Below, piece after piece: positions 33,712-59,880 of a stretch of 64,000 bases of DNA. The translations under genes and the position numbers were made by a program. The stretch lies in NCBI GenBank assembly GCA_030674185.1, contig JAPXFY010000026.1:50140246-50204245 (forward strand), written 5' to 3'. How positions within the stretch are numbered: position 1 is the first letter of the stretch; each line of letters starts with the position of its first letter. A model generated the notes under the pieces. It worked only from the letters and a program-made list of their open reading frames with translations, searched no databases and was not told where the DNA came from. The DNA comes from Monoplex corrugatus (taxonomy: Eukaryota > Mollusca > Gastropoda > Littorinimorpha > Ranellidae).

Positions 33712-34370
33712 CTTTCTTTAGATTTTTGTGCTGAAAATGTCAAAACATAGGATTCTTTGGATTTGTGGGCTGAAGATGTCAAAAGATAGAATTCTTTGGA
33801 CTTGGGGCTGAAGATGTCAAACATAGTATCATTGATTTGGGCTAAGATGTCAAAACGGGATTCTTTGGATACAGGCTGAGACGGCAAACATGGGATTCTT
33901 GGATTTGGAGACTTAAATGCAGAGCGTAGATTCATTGGATTTGGGGACTTAAATAGCAAAACATAAGATTCTTTGGATCTGGGACTGAAATGGCAAAACA
34001 TGGGATTCTTTGGATTTGGGACTGAAATGGCAAAACATAGGACGCTTTGGATTTGGAGACTGAAAATGGCAAAACATGGGATTCCTTGGATTTGGGGACT
34101 GAAAATGGCAAAACATGGGATTCTTTGGATCTGGGAACTGAAAATGGCAAAACATAGGACGCTTTGGATTTTGAGACTGAAAATGGCAAAATGTAGGCTT
34201 CTTTGGATCTGGGGACTGAAGATGTTGAAACATAGCGTTCTTTGGATCTGGGGCCTGAAAATGTTGAAACATAGCGTCTTGATTGGGCTGAAAAGTAGAT
34301 TTTTGGATTTGGGGGCTCAAAATGTAGAAATGTAGGATTCTTTGGATTTGAGGACCGAAAATGGAGGAAA
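33712..34370. repeat. 39-bp minisatellite, about 17 copies
   Basis: Unit GGCAAAACATGGGATTCTTT, then GGATTTGGGGACTGAAAAT. Because 39 is a multiple of three, it leaves an open frame on each strand (minus-strand 13-residue unit MFCHFQSPNPKRP). Edge units have indels. I see no promoter, splice pattern or known protein, so I do not call a gene. Confidence 0.9.
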
Positions 34371-34732
34371 GCAACAGAAGTAACCCAGACATGGGCAAGG
34401 AGTGCTGTTTGGCCTCATCTTGAATGGGTTAAGAAACCACTCTGAAGCTTCCACCTGTATATTCAGTACATGGTGACATCCACACGCACATACACAATAA
34501 CAGGTAAACACACACATGTATGTGACTCAACAGAAAAATGGCCACTTGTCAACTCATCTTCTTGCCTTTTCATCAATTTTTCTTAAACTGAGAAAATGAC
34601 ACTAATTCTTAATAATTCAACAGTAACATGTTATACAGTTCATTTTTATATCATACTTCATCTTCAAGTAAGACAAAAGGGCTGGAAAAGGTTAATTAAC
34701 AACAATAATGAAACTGTCTCTGTGATAGCTTC

Positions 34733-34748
34733 ACACACACACACACAC

Positions 34749-34781
<33 letters not shown>

Positions 34782-34798
34782 ACACACACACACACACG
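34733..34798. repeat. (CA)n microsatellite
   Basis: About 65 bp of CA repeat. Confidence 0.95.
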
Positions 34799-35081
34799 CT
34801 TGCCCATGCATTCGTGTGCTTTCCACCTCCCCACAAGCTCATGAGCATACATGCACAAGCATAGCTCCAACATGTTGTCTTGGATTATTGCAGGTAAAAT
34901 ATGTATACTTTAGAAGAAAAAAAAAAGATAATTACAGAGCAGATGGAGGTACTGAAGATCCAAAACTAAATAAAAAACAATAACAACCACGCTGCCAATA
35001 TTCTTTTCTCTCTCTCTTTTCTTTTTCTTTGCTTTTTTTTTTTTTCAAACATGCACACGTTTTAATTTGACATGCAAAGAC

Positions 35082-35082
35082 T

Positions 35083-35124
<42 letters not shown>

Positions 35125-35137
35125 TGTGTGTGTGTGT
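35082..35137. repeat. (GT)n microsatellite
   Basis: About 55 bp of GT repeat. Confidence 0.95.
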
Positions 35138-35346
35138 AATGGACCACTGTTCAAAACTTACTCATACAAGGATATACATTTCTTTTTTCCAGAACAAAAC
35201 CACACTGTCGGAAGATTCAGTTTAGTGCAAAGTAAGGTGAGACATGAATCTTGTGAGAGGATTAAACAGACAGCTTCAGGCCAAAGAGTTTTCCTAAAAC
35301 ATTGTAGGCCCATGTATAGAAAGTTTATAAAATAAGTAAAATCTTT

Positions 35347-35905
35347 TCCTCATGGGGATGCCAAGGGCTTGTCAGGATAAATTGCATTCCCACCTGCTTC
35401 AAATTTTATGGTAGAAATTTCCTCTTTTCTGACACTGTCTTTGTTTCTCCCTTGTTCATTGCTTTCTGTGAAGTCTATCTTTTTATGTCTTGCTGGTCCA
35501 ATCACATGTATGTGTTCTATAAAGCCTTGCACACCTTGTATTAAGATTGATAATTGGGTACATCATTAATTGTGTTTTTGGTTCTAAGAACAGGTGATGA
35601 GCAGAAGCAATTTTAGGTAATTCAAGAATTCGTTTTTTTTACATTTTAGTGTAGGCCTACTTAATAATGTTTATACATTTGTATTCAGGTTTGTTTCTGT
35701 AAATCCTCTGGTGACAAATTGGGTGAAATGGTTCAAACATGTGGCATATCCTTAGATTATGTATGTGAATGCATTAATATTGTTAATTTTCTTCACCAGG
35801 TGTTCCAGTTTTCTTTCAGCGTCATTGAGGTATTGTATGTGTTTTGAGCTGGTTAAAACCCTGACATGGCTCTACACAGTCAGCTGGGCTTTAAACAATA
35901 ACAAT
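35347..35905 (+). mobile_element. Family-B SINE-like element, near full length
   Basis: From CTCATGGGGATGCCAAGGG to TGGGCTTTAAACAATAACAA. Contains TGGCATATCCTTAGATTATG and CTGACATGGCTCTACACAGT. This is the cleanest plus-strand reference copy in the window. Confidence 0.75.
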
Positions 35906-36029
35906 ACCAAGTAAAATATCCGCAGGTTACAAAATGAGTAAAACTTCTATGAAAGGGCCTGGTTGGTACAAAGACATGGCTCCAATCCTGCAGCATGAGT
36001 TTCGTTTGGAAAAAAAATTTGCATGAGTG

Positions 36030-36200
36030 GCCTCCATTTCACTCAGCTATGGAAGGGAACCTCACCTGCTCAGGGTTAGGGAAGGTAAAGCAGTGAGAAA
36101 GAGGAGATGGGCACTGCCTTCATAATGCTGTCCCAGAGAAAAGTTGACAACTCTTCCTCCTCACTCTCCTATGACCTGAAGTTATTGGGAAAACTTTTAC
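36030..36200 (+). mobile_element. Family-C SINE-like fragment
   Basis: CAGGGTTAGGGAAGGTAAAG, GAGATGGGCACTGCCTTCAT and TATGACCTGAAGTTATTGGG match other family-C copies. Confidence 0.55.
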
Positions 36201-36419
36201 TTATATTGCTCTAGATGTTTCCTACTGTGAAGCCCCAGCCCAATAATTTGAAAACAAAAGAAAAATAAAGAAATGTCTCGATAAAAACATTTACAGTCTT
36301 GAGTTACACAGTTCATGAGATCAGTCATCATTTCTCTTTCATCTTGTATGCACAAAAATACATATCAATACAAGGAATAGATAAAAGTTGTTCCAAAAAA
36401 CCCCTGAGGTCATTGGGGT

Positions 36420-36620
36420 GTGAGGTGGTAGAGACATGAACTTTTCAAGGGGCTAGTAGTATGAGGATGGTGCCCACCTTCTCACCCTCACTGTTTACCT
36501 GCCCTTGAGTCAGGTACCCATTTACAAATGAGTAGACTGGAGGCCGTACTAACATTACAGTTCCATGGACATGATTCACATCTATGCTGACTCCAGCAGG
36601 CACATTGGTAGGCAAGTACT
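36420..36620 (-). mobile_element. Family-C SINE-like fragment (minus)
   Basis: Minus-strand orientation. GGATGGTGCCCACCTTCTCA and GGTACCCATTTACAAATGAG match family-C words. A 111-codon minus frame overlaps it and is explained by the repeat. Confidence 0.45.
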
Positions 36621-37610
36621 CTACCTCATCGACAACCTTGTCTTGACAGTATATCAGTGATTTTGCCCAAATCCTATTCTGCAAACCCACAAGGTTCAGG
36701 TTCATAATGCTTATGGCCCAGCCAACTACTAGAGCCAAGCTCACTGTTATGCTTGCAAGTCTAAAATGCATCAAAAACAAATATTTCCTATACAGTGAAT
36801 CATATTAAATGAAATCTATAGATTTCTTTGGGACAAAGACAAGAAAGAAAGAGCAAGCTGAAGATGAGATGACTTGAGATGATTTACGGACCATCGCGAT
36901 CACGCCAGATGTTGAAATTGGTAAAGAACTCCAAGAGAAAGATTAGCCTACTCTGCTGATAGTAAACCTCACTCACACAAATAGCAAAACTTGTCCTCCT
37001 GAGGACTGAACCCACGACCCCTGTGTAGCTGAATACCAATTCAAAATCACTTCTACCAGTTGTATCTTCTATTTTATCTTTTATAAACAAAGATATATGA
37101 TAAGTCAATAATGAAAGCAACCAAACAGTAAAACCATCCTGATTTATGGATGTTTTGTACCATTAGAAACTACACAAATCGACACTGGGAGTATATACAT
37201 GTTTCACTTGTTATACATTTTGTATTATACTCAGAATAAAATCAACACCAAAACATATGTGATTCTAAATAAATAAACCATAGCTATTTGCAACGCATGG
37301 GTTATGGCTACAAAAAGATACTTCAGGTACATTTCTTTCAAATATACATTTGAAAACTGATTATATGTCACACATTTTATCTGAGTAATTCAATAAAACT
37401 TTATGTTTTACTTAAAAAAACAACAACAATAAATTAGAAGCTGAATGTCAACACAACTACAATAAATCTGGACAATAACACAACCGCAAAAATAAATAAA
37501 TGAGTAAATAGCAGTTATCACAGGAATTTATCGTGCCCTCATCTTAATGGAATAATTCTGTAACAATGTAAGGAATTCTTTTGCAAATATACTTATGCAT
37601 GCTTGTTCAC

Positions 37611-37640
37611 AACACACACACACACACACACACACAAGCA
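37611..37640. repeat. (CA)n microsatellite, short
   Basis: About 26 bp of CA repeat. Confidence 0.8.
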
Positions 37641-37743
37641 CGCACACATGTGCTTTTACATAATTATATAGAAATCATGTACGATATGCACACACTTAAG
37701 CACATGATTCTGGGCTCACACAAACACACACAGAGGCTCATGC

Positions 37744-37746
37744 TCT

Positions 37747-37805
<59 letters not shown>

Positions 37806-37843
37806 ACACTCTTTGCTTGCACACACACACACACACACACAAA
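37744..37843. repeat. (CT)n plus (CA)n microsatellite
   Basis: About 60 bp of CT followed by a short CA run. Confidence 0.95.
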
Positions 37844-38214
37844 CATCATGCATACACACATACAAATGCATACAGCATGCATATGCACAACTTGATATAA
37901 CAGCCAATTTAAATAATAGCCAATCACTCATTCACACGCATGATCACATAAATGCAAAACTTTCAGTACAGATATCGATCTGCAATAAACACAGCGATTC
38001 TGATAGCTACCAGTACTGACTAAAATAGTATTATACAGGCACTATGTAGACAATTGTCACTTCCACTATTAGGAAATCAATGTTAGAAAAAAGAAGAAAA
38101 AAAAAAAAAGAAATTATAATCATATGACATTCCTATTCCATGCAAATGATATCTAGTCCATACAAACCAAAATACTTAGAAAACATGTTCATTCATATTA
38201 AATATTCATTCATT

Positions 38215-38480
38215 CATATTCATTTCTTTTGTCACAATAGATTCACCATGAGAAATCTGGGCTGCTCTCCCCTTTGAGAACCTGTCACTGCAGTGCAGCA
38301 CCACCCAATTTTTTTCCTTTTTTTTTTCTTTCTTTTCCTTTTTTTATATTTTTTTATCAAGACTTCAGAAAGGCAAGAAGGCTAACCGGTCTTCAAGGAA
38401 TGGAACCTGAGAAATCAACCAATTTCTCCACTACTTTATCAGTTTATGCCAGGGCAGCTGGACAAATGCCCTGCTCTTCA
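38215..38480 (-). mobile_element. Family-A SINE-like fragment (minus)
   Basis: TTGTCACAATAGATTCACCA and GGGCTGCTCTCCCCTTTGAG are the reverse of the family-A 3' end (compare 45490-45540). Later parts are diverged and T-rich. Confidence 0.5.
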
Positions 38481-38589
38481 TGATTTTCATCTGCTGTGGG
38501 ATCTTAAGCATGCACAGGCCAAAAGGCAAACCCTAACACTTTGTAGAGAAACTAGAATAATAAAACAATTCAGCATTATCAGGGTAGTG

Positions 38590-38770
38590 CCCAACTCCTC
38601 TCCATCGCTGCTTTATCTTCCCTGACCCTGGAGAAGGTCAGATACCCATTCACAGCTGAGTGGATTGAGCACACAAACAAAAAGTTCCTCAGGGAAAAAG
38701 ACTCGAACCCGTACAAACTCATGCAGGCAGACTGGACGATGGGAACTCCACTTCTATACCAATTAGGCCT
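38590..38770 (-). mobile_element. Family-C SINE-like element with tRNA-like head (minus)
   Basis: CGCTGCTTTATCTTCCCTGA, GGTCAGATACCCATTCACAG, then the head GACTCGAACCCGTACAAAC, whose reverse complement contains a B-box (GGGTTCGAGTC). Confidence 0.55.
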
Positions 38771-38959
38771 TTTTTGAATTTCTTTTTTATTTATTTATTT
38801 CTATTTTTATTGCTGCCCCATTGTCTGTACCGCTCCTAGTCACTATGCCCACACCACTCATTCCGGCTCTCCAACACACCTCCAAACTCACTGAAACCAA
38901 ACTCACCATCAGACCACAGCATGAAGGGCCGCAGAATCTGGGACAAGTTTCCACAATGT

Positions 38960-39340
38960 TATGATGACAAGGATGGGGATGATAGTGATGATGTTTTGGA
39001 TTTCCATTCCAGATTGAGACTGCGGGCCAACGCTGTGCTCTATATTAACTTTCATACTATACACTGGGGTTAACCCTTTGACTCCTGCAGGCTATTCACC
39101 AACTGCAAAAACTGAATCTTTTGACTCCCTCACTTTATCCACCAGCTTCCTGCAGGAAGCCGGTAGATGTGGTGAGGGAGTCAAAGGGTTAAGTGTTTGC
39201 TTTGTTAGCATGGCTGATAATGCAGGATGCTGGTGGAGAGAGTGTGGGAGTCAAAGGGTTAAACAGCCCGAGAAATATAGACACATGTAGTGTTGATACG
39301 AACATTTGAGCAACGCCCTCAATAATGTATTCGTAAAGAG
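38960..39340 (-). mobile_element. Family-D repeat interrupted by a TTAA MITE
   Basis: Matches the repeat at 53220-53600: ATGATGTTTTGGATTTCCATT, GATTGAGACTGCGGGCCAACGC, and, after the MITE, ATTTGAGCAACGCCCTCAAT versus ATTTGAGCAACATCCTAAGT. Strand is assigned from the tRNA-like head of the 53.5-kb copy. Confidence 0.5.
39070..39262. mobile_element. TTAA MITE, full-length reference copy (193 bp)
   Basis: Ends are TTAACCCTTTGACTCC and GGAGTCAAAGGGTTAA, a 16-bp perfect inverted repeat including the TTAA. Inside are a second TTGACTCCCTCACTTTATCC arm, the centre CTTCCTGCAGGAAGC, its mirror arm ending GAGTCAAAGGGTTAA, then TTTGCTTTGTTAGCATGG and AATGCAGGATGCTGGTGG. It is thus a palindrome within a palindrome. 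TTAA ends with CCC next to them fit the piggyBac superfamily. It has no coding capacity. It sits inside a family-D repeat. Confidence 0.88.
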
Positions 39341-39877
39341 ACTTGTTTCTTTTTGTTCTCTTATTCTGGTACACTTTCTGAAATCATCATTTATAATAAA
39401 ATTACCCACAAGACAAATTATAAGACTTTGAACATAAATCACATGAACTTAAAACACAAAATCGTAACACATAGAAGACACATCAAAAATATCTCTCACA
39501 GAAGCCAAAACTGAACAAATCTTAAAAGAAATGATTTTAACTTGTACACCAAATCACAACAAATAGTAAATGATAATATCTTAAATATCACAATAACTTA
39601 CTGTACAAACTGTAATACAAGTTCTTCATAAATTACATAAACCATGTGATTCTACCACACTGCGTCTCCATGGTGCCATGAACATTAACACACTGTACAA
39701 CTGCCAGTTTTTAATGTGAAAAAATGACCTAAGAAACAGTCCCAGTCTGTGACAATTGTTCACAGGACAAGGTGCGTAACTGCGATGAACTTACTACAAT
39801 TTAAATCCCACTAGTTTCAGCCTTTTTCTTCTAATTTTAGTGTTTGGTGTTTGTTCATTTGTGATCTTATGTCCACA

Positions 39878-39905
39878 CTTGACAAAGGCCAGTTGGCCGA
39901 AAATT
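39878..39905 (+). other. GGCC stem with hammerhead-like flanks
   Basis: CTTGACAAAGGCCAGTTGGC then CGAAAA: a four-base GGCC hairpin between GACAAA and GAAA. It resembles a decayed hammerhead ribozyme core (CUGAUGA-stem-GAAA), as found in some retroelements. Too short and altered to assign function. Confidence 0.25.
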
Positions 39906-39990
39906 TGCGCCTGTCTTGTCTAGTTGTATTAAATATGCATGCTGATTCTTTTTTCATGTTTTATTCTGGTTCATATACATATATCTTTCA

Positions 39991-39995
<5 letters not shown>

Positions 39996-40043
<48 letters not shown>
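39996..40043. repeat. (CA)n microsatellite
   Basis: About 46 bp of pure CA. Confidence 0.95.
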
Positions 40044-40045
<2 letters not shown>

Positions 40046-40049
40046 CAGA

Positions 40050-41250
40050 CCTTAGTTGCATGTAGGTAGACAGAGTATCTTTTTTTCCCTTCATATCTTA
40101 AACGCTGCATGTCTTCTTTCACTGGTCCTTTTTCACTATCATTTCTTTTTTTCTTTATCTTCTTGTCTTTTCTTCCCTCGTTCTCACTCACACTCTTATT
40201 AAATTTCCAATGCATTTTTTCCATACTACATACACTACGTAGACTTTTAAACCGGATAAGTTGTAAGCCTACAAGAAATTAACTTTTAAGTGAGAGAAAG
40301 GCATGCACAAACACTGTTCACACAGAACATCATTTTCTGATTCTTGAAAAGCATCTGGAAGACTAAGGTGTAAGATGAAAAGTACACATTCCAATTACAT
40401 TAAGCACTAAAAAAGACAAAAAATTAAAATAAAAAACATGAAAACAAAGGAGAAACAAAGAGAGAGACAACCTGATTTCAAATGCTTTCATCCCAAAATG
40501 AAACTTGGTTGCTATGCAGAGTGACACACCCAATGTCTCCACTCACTGAAAGAAAAACAAAGTAAGGACTAAAAACAACATTTACTAAAAGTCTGAAAAA
40601 AGGTGATAAAGAAAGGGAAGAGAGAAAATTGCCCCAAACTCACTTTGGCAAAAATGCACCTACAACCTTGTGTTTTTACCAGCTAATTATCTACCTGTTC
40701 CAGGTGATAATGTGATAATAGTTGCAGTCTGATAGAAACACTGTCCATGAAGATTCCCAAGACTACAAACAAACATCTAGATGAACCAGTCACTGTGACA
40801 AAAGGGCAGTGCAACAGACTGATGACTGCGAGCTGGTAGCTTGAACCTCATTTTAGTTCTTATCTTATGAGGTTTTTTCCCCTCCAGCTCCCCCCTCAAT
40901 CTGCTCCTACCATGAGCTCAGCATGCTATCGGCTCTTTGAAAAGACTGGGGCAAGTGAAAACTGTCTCATCCACTGTATGAATGCATCACTGAAGGTACA
41001 GATCCAATTTTCTGACCAACACTGCAGGTGTCTTATCTTTCATGCCTGGTTGATGCCAAGCTACATTATGTAAGTAAGCACAGAGTACAGCACTGTCACA
41101 CAGTCTCAATCCAACATAAAACTCTGTAATACAATCACTATCATCCCCATTTTCACACATCATCTAATCATTGTGAAAAACTGTCCCAGCCCCGCTCATT
41201 TCAAATCAATTCAATATTCCTTCACTGATCCATACACAGAAATTTGAATG
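40050..41250. other. Region downstream of INPP5E, nothing certain
   Basis: AT-rich. No certain exon. An alternative INPP5E terminal exon could start at an acceptor near 40548 (minus), where the phase also fits; see the findings. Confidence 0.3.
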
Positions 41251-41255
41251 CAATG

Positions 41256-41362
41256 TCATGCTGGCTTCAGTTTCGTACTGTTTGGAGATGTGCTGCACAA
41301 CCAAGACAAGCAGGGCAGGGGCAGGGGCAGTGGCACAAAGGCAGCCACAGAAGATGGGGAAG
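41256..41362 (-). CDS. INPP5E: Candidate last coding exon of INPP5E
   Basis: After acceptor TTTTTTGAATAG, the required phase (one base carried over from 44141) opens a frame of 34 codons ending in TGA: SPSSVAAFVPLPLPLP, then STSPNSTKLKPA. The phase fits, but the sequence does not resemble the vertebrate tail and has no CaaX prenylation box at its end, so this may be chance. Confidence 0.25.
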
Positions 41363-41602
41363 CTATTCAAAAAATAGATAAAAAATAAACCAACAATTTA
41401 AGGAAGTTAGATCACACAACAATGATGAGTATTCACAGGTGATCACATCTCCAATGGTGTAAAACAGACACAAAGGTATGCAAAGAGTTCAGCATGCACA
41501 CCTGTGTGAACCACTTTTATGCTATTAACATTGGTAATCCTGCAGCTAAAAATGTTTAAAATGTAAGTTTCGTTTTTTGTTATCATTTGTTATTGTTACT
41601 CT

Positions 41603-41618
41603 ATGTGTGTGTGTGTGT

Positions 41619-41649
<31 letters not shown>

Positions 41650-41680
41650 TGTGTGTGTACACATGTGTGTGTGTATGTGT

Positions 41681-41713
<33 letters not shown>

Positions 41714-41716
41714 GTG

Positions 41717-41748
<32 letters not shown>
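41603..41748. repeat. (GT)n microsatellite
   Basis: About 145 bp of GT with interruptions, in the presumed last INPP5E intron. Confidence 0.95.
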
Positions 41749-41751
<3 letters not shown>

Positions 41752-42045
41752 TGCACCAGCTGTCCTCTTGAATTTTCTGGAAGAGGTCATATGTTCAATC
41801 CTTTCTAAGGTGCCTACAACATTTGTCCTCTTGATCTGATGTTCTTGTGTAACAACAATCCTGAACCTATTACCTACACACAGCATTAACAATGAAGTAA
41901 ACCCTCTCCCCTTTAAAAACAAGAGAAGAGTTTGCTAGCACACTTGGGTTACAGATCCTATTTCACCGCATGGCACCTGTGGCGTTAGTGCATATGGAAT
42001 TTTCTGAAAAAGATACCGCATCCTGACAAAACTAAGAACAGGTCA

Positions 42046-42049
<4 letters not shown>

Positions 42050-42110
<61 letters not shown>

Positions 42111-42136
42111 CACACACACACAACACACACACACAT
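42050..42136. repeat. (CA)n microsatellite
   Basis: About 85 bp of CA. Confidence 0.95.
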
Positions 42137-42550
42137 GGAAATGCAGTTCAAGTCCACACAGAACAATCTTCTGCCTCCCTCCACTCTCTCTATCCAACTC
42201 AACACCCATTTATTTTTCATGAAAAAAAAAAAGCTGTAGGCCTACTACAAACAGCTAACAATAGAGGACCAGATGACAAAAACACCTATTTTTGACATGC
42301 TAGACATATCACACACACACAAAAAAAGAAAAAAAAACAAAGCAGTGTCCATGGTGATGTGATGTCATGACGCTGATGAGTGGTTCCGAGTGATGTCATG
42401 ACATGGCAGTCATTGTCATTGGACAACGCACACGCTGCTCTGTTTGTGTCCCTTGCTGTTTTCTTGAGACTGCGCCCTACGTTTGTTGGCTGAAAAAACA
42501 TACACGTATGCATATCAATAACAGCAATGACAAACACCACCAAAATAGTA

Positions 42551-43080
42551 ACAATTATTGTTATTGTTGTTTAAAGCTAAGCCCACTGTGCAGAGCCACA
42601 ACAGCGTTATAACCATTTCAAAATGTACCGGTACACCATACTGGAGCAAAAAATATTTTTAAAAATACCTGAAAAAGAAAATTAACTATTCATATCAATG
42701 CATTCAAGCACATAATCTAAGGATATGCCCCTGGCATTGACCATTCCATCCAATTTATCACCAGTGGACTTAAAAAACACCTGAATACAACTATAACGCA
42801 TAACTAAGGACACTAAAATATATACAGAAATGGGTCTCAATTACCTAAAATTACTTCTGCACATCACATTTCCTTACAGCAAAATATGCACTTAATACAT
42901 ATACCCAATTATCAATATCAAGATAAAGTATTTAAGACTTTACAGAACACATGCAGATGTTTGAACCAACAAAGCAGAAAATCACAGAAAAAAATGAGTT
43001 TTAACACAGAGTTTCCTGAAGATGTGGATACTATTTACACTGAAAGAGCCCCCCTGCATCCCCACAGGAAAACAATAATA
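42551..43080 (-). mobile_element. Family-B SINE-like element (minus)
   Basis: Reverse orientation: TTGTTGTTTAAAGCTAAGCC (3' end), ATAATCTAAGGATATGCCCC and CCCCCTGCATCCCCACAGG (5' end). Confidence 0.75.
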
Positions 43081-43227
43081 AAAATAACAAATAAATCAAT
43101 AATAATCAACAAGTGCCATAGTCAAGTGGGCAAGGCATGGACTTCCCATTGGAAGATCTGAGTACAGTTATGCCTGGGTAACTCCTGCCTGGTGGGGTAA
43201 AGGGTGAAGACTGTTTGATCTCTGATG

Positions 43228-43297
43228 TGTGTAGACCTGCTAACATGGTTGAAAACACAGGAAGCTGGTGGACAGGGTGTGGGAGTCAAAGAGTTAA
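43228..43297. mobile_element. TTAA MITE, right end only
   Basis: ACCTGCTAACATGGTTGAAA, CACAGGAAGCTGGTGGACAG, GGTGTGGGAGTCAAAGAGTTAA. The terminal GTCAAAGAGTTAA is also the start of the 67-bp satellite that follows. Confidence 0.75.
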
Positions 43298-44023
43298 GAA
43301 CAAAAAACAACATGATAGGAAAGAGAAACTAAATAAAAGCAAACTAGACAGGTCAAAGAGTTAAGAACAAAAAACAACATGATAGGAAAGAGAAACTAAA
43401 TAAAAGCAAACTAGACAGGTCAAAGAGTTAAGAACAAAAAACAACATGATAGGAAAGAGAAACTAAATAAAAGCAAACTAGACAGGTCAAAGAGTTAAGA
43501 ACAAAAAACAACATGATAGGAAAGAGAAACTAAATAAAAGCAAACTAGACAGGTCAAAGAGTTAAGAACAAAAAACAACATGATAGGAAAGAGAAACTAA
43601 ATAAAAGCAAACTAGACAGGTCAAAGAGTTAAGAACAAAAAACAACATGATAGGAAAGAGAAACTAAATAAAAGCAAACTAGACAGGTCAAAGAGTTAAG
43701 AACAAAAAACAACATGATAGGAAAGAGAAACTAAATAAAAGCAAACTAGACAGGTCAAAGAGTTAAGAACAAAAAACAACATGATAGGAAAGAGAAACTA
43801 AATAAAAGCAAACTAGACAGGTCAAAGAGTTAAGAACAAAAAACAACATGACAGGAAAGAGAAACTAAATAAAAGCAAACTAGACAGGTCAAAGAGTTAA
43901 GAACAAAAAACAACATGATAGGAAAGAGAAACTAAATAAAAGCAAACTAGACAGGTCAAAGAGTTAAGAACAAAAAAACAACATGACAGGAAAGAGAAAC
44001 TAAATAAAAGCAAACTAGACAGC
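43286..44023. repeat. 67-bp satellite, 11 near-identical copies
   Basis: Unit GTCAAAGAGTTAAGAACAAA, AAACAACATGATAGGAAAGA, GAAACTAAATAAAAGCAAAC, TAGACAG. Eleven copies in 738 bp; the only differences seen are GACAGG for GATAGG in copies 9 and 11 and one extra A in copy 11. The first 13 bases of the unit are the end of the adjoining MITE. Confidence 0.95.
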
Positions 44024-44140
44024 TCCTGTGTTTCCAAAACAGGACACGATCTAGATTTCTGCAAACACAGTACTCCACTGTGAGGACATGCTTGTGGAAA
44101 GTCTTACAAAATGTTATAAATGTACGATACAGCCACTCAC

Positions 44141-59434
<15,294 letters not shown>

Positions 59435-59689
59435 GATAACCTTGCCTTGAATCAGTCTGGTGTCTGTGAATGCAAGTGACAACTGTCAGACTGATGGAAG
59501 TCTCGTTAATCTTAATGTGTGTCCACCCCAGTCACTTCAAGACTAACACATTCACATGAAAGTACTGAAATTGCCCCTGGCTGCAAGTCATGGTCATCTT
59601 ATTACCTACTCATTCATCATTCAGTCACTTTGTAGAATGTCTAATTCCATAATCCCCATGAAACTGGAAAAAAGTGTAAAATTTTAATG

Positions 59690-59749
59690 ACTGAGAGAGA
59701 GAAAAAAAGAAAGAAATGGAGGGGAGAGGGTGAGAGAGAAAGAGAGAGT

Positions 59750-59808
<59 letters not shown>

Positions 59809-59880
59809 TCACAGACAGACACAAAGACAGACAGCAAAAGACAGATAGAGAGAAAATTAGACAGAGAAAAAGAAATGAGA
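59690..59880. repeat. (GA)n and (GACA)n microsatellite
   Basis: GAGAGA-rich stretch, then twelve or so pure GACA/ACAG units (59758-59805), then diverged copies. Confidence 0.95.

Noticed and set aside
33949..34398. 149-codon minus-strand frame with a 13-residue repeat
   Set aside because: Explained by the 39-bp minisatellite; no start context, no splice sites, and frame-breaking indels in edge units.
36445..36780. 111-codon minus-strand frame starting MFLMHFRLASITVSLALVVG
   Set aside because: It has a signal-peptide-like start, but about half of it overlaps a family-C SINE-like fragment, there is no family match, and no supporting exons nearby.
43286..44023. CRISPR-like array
   Set aside because: The whole 67-bp unit repeats without variable spacers, and this is animal DNA; it is a satellite.
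59435..59482. Upstream in-frame ATG for INPP5E at 59482
   Set aside because: A good 3' splice site (CATTCACAG) lies between it and the ATG at 59434, so the upstream ATG is probably intronic.
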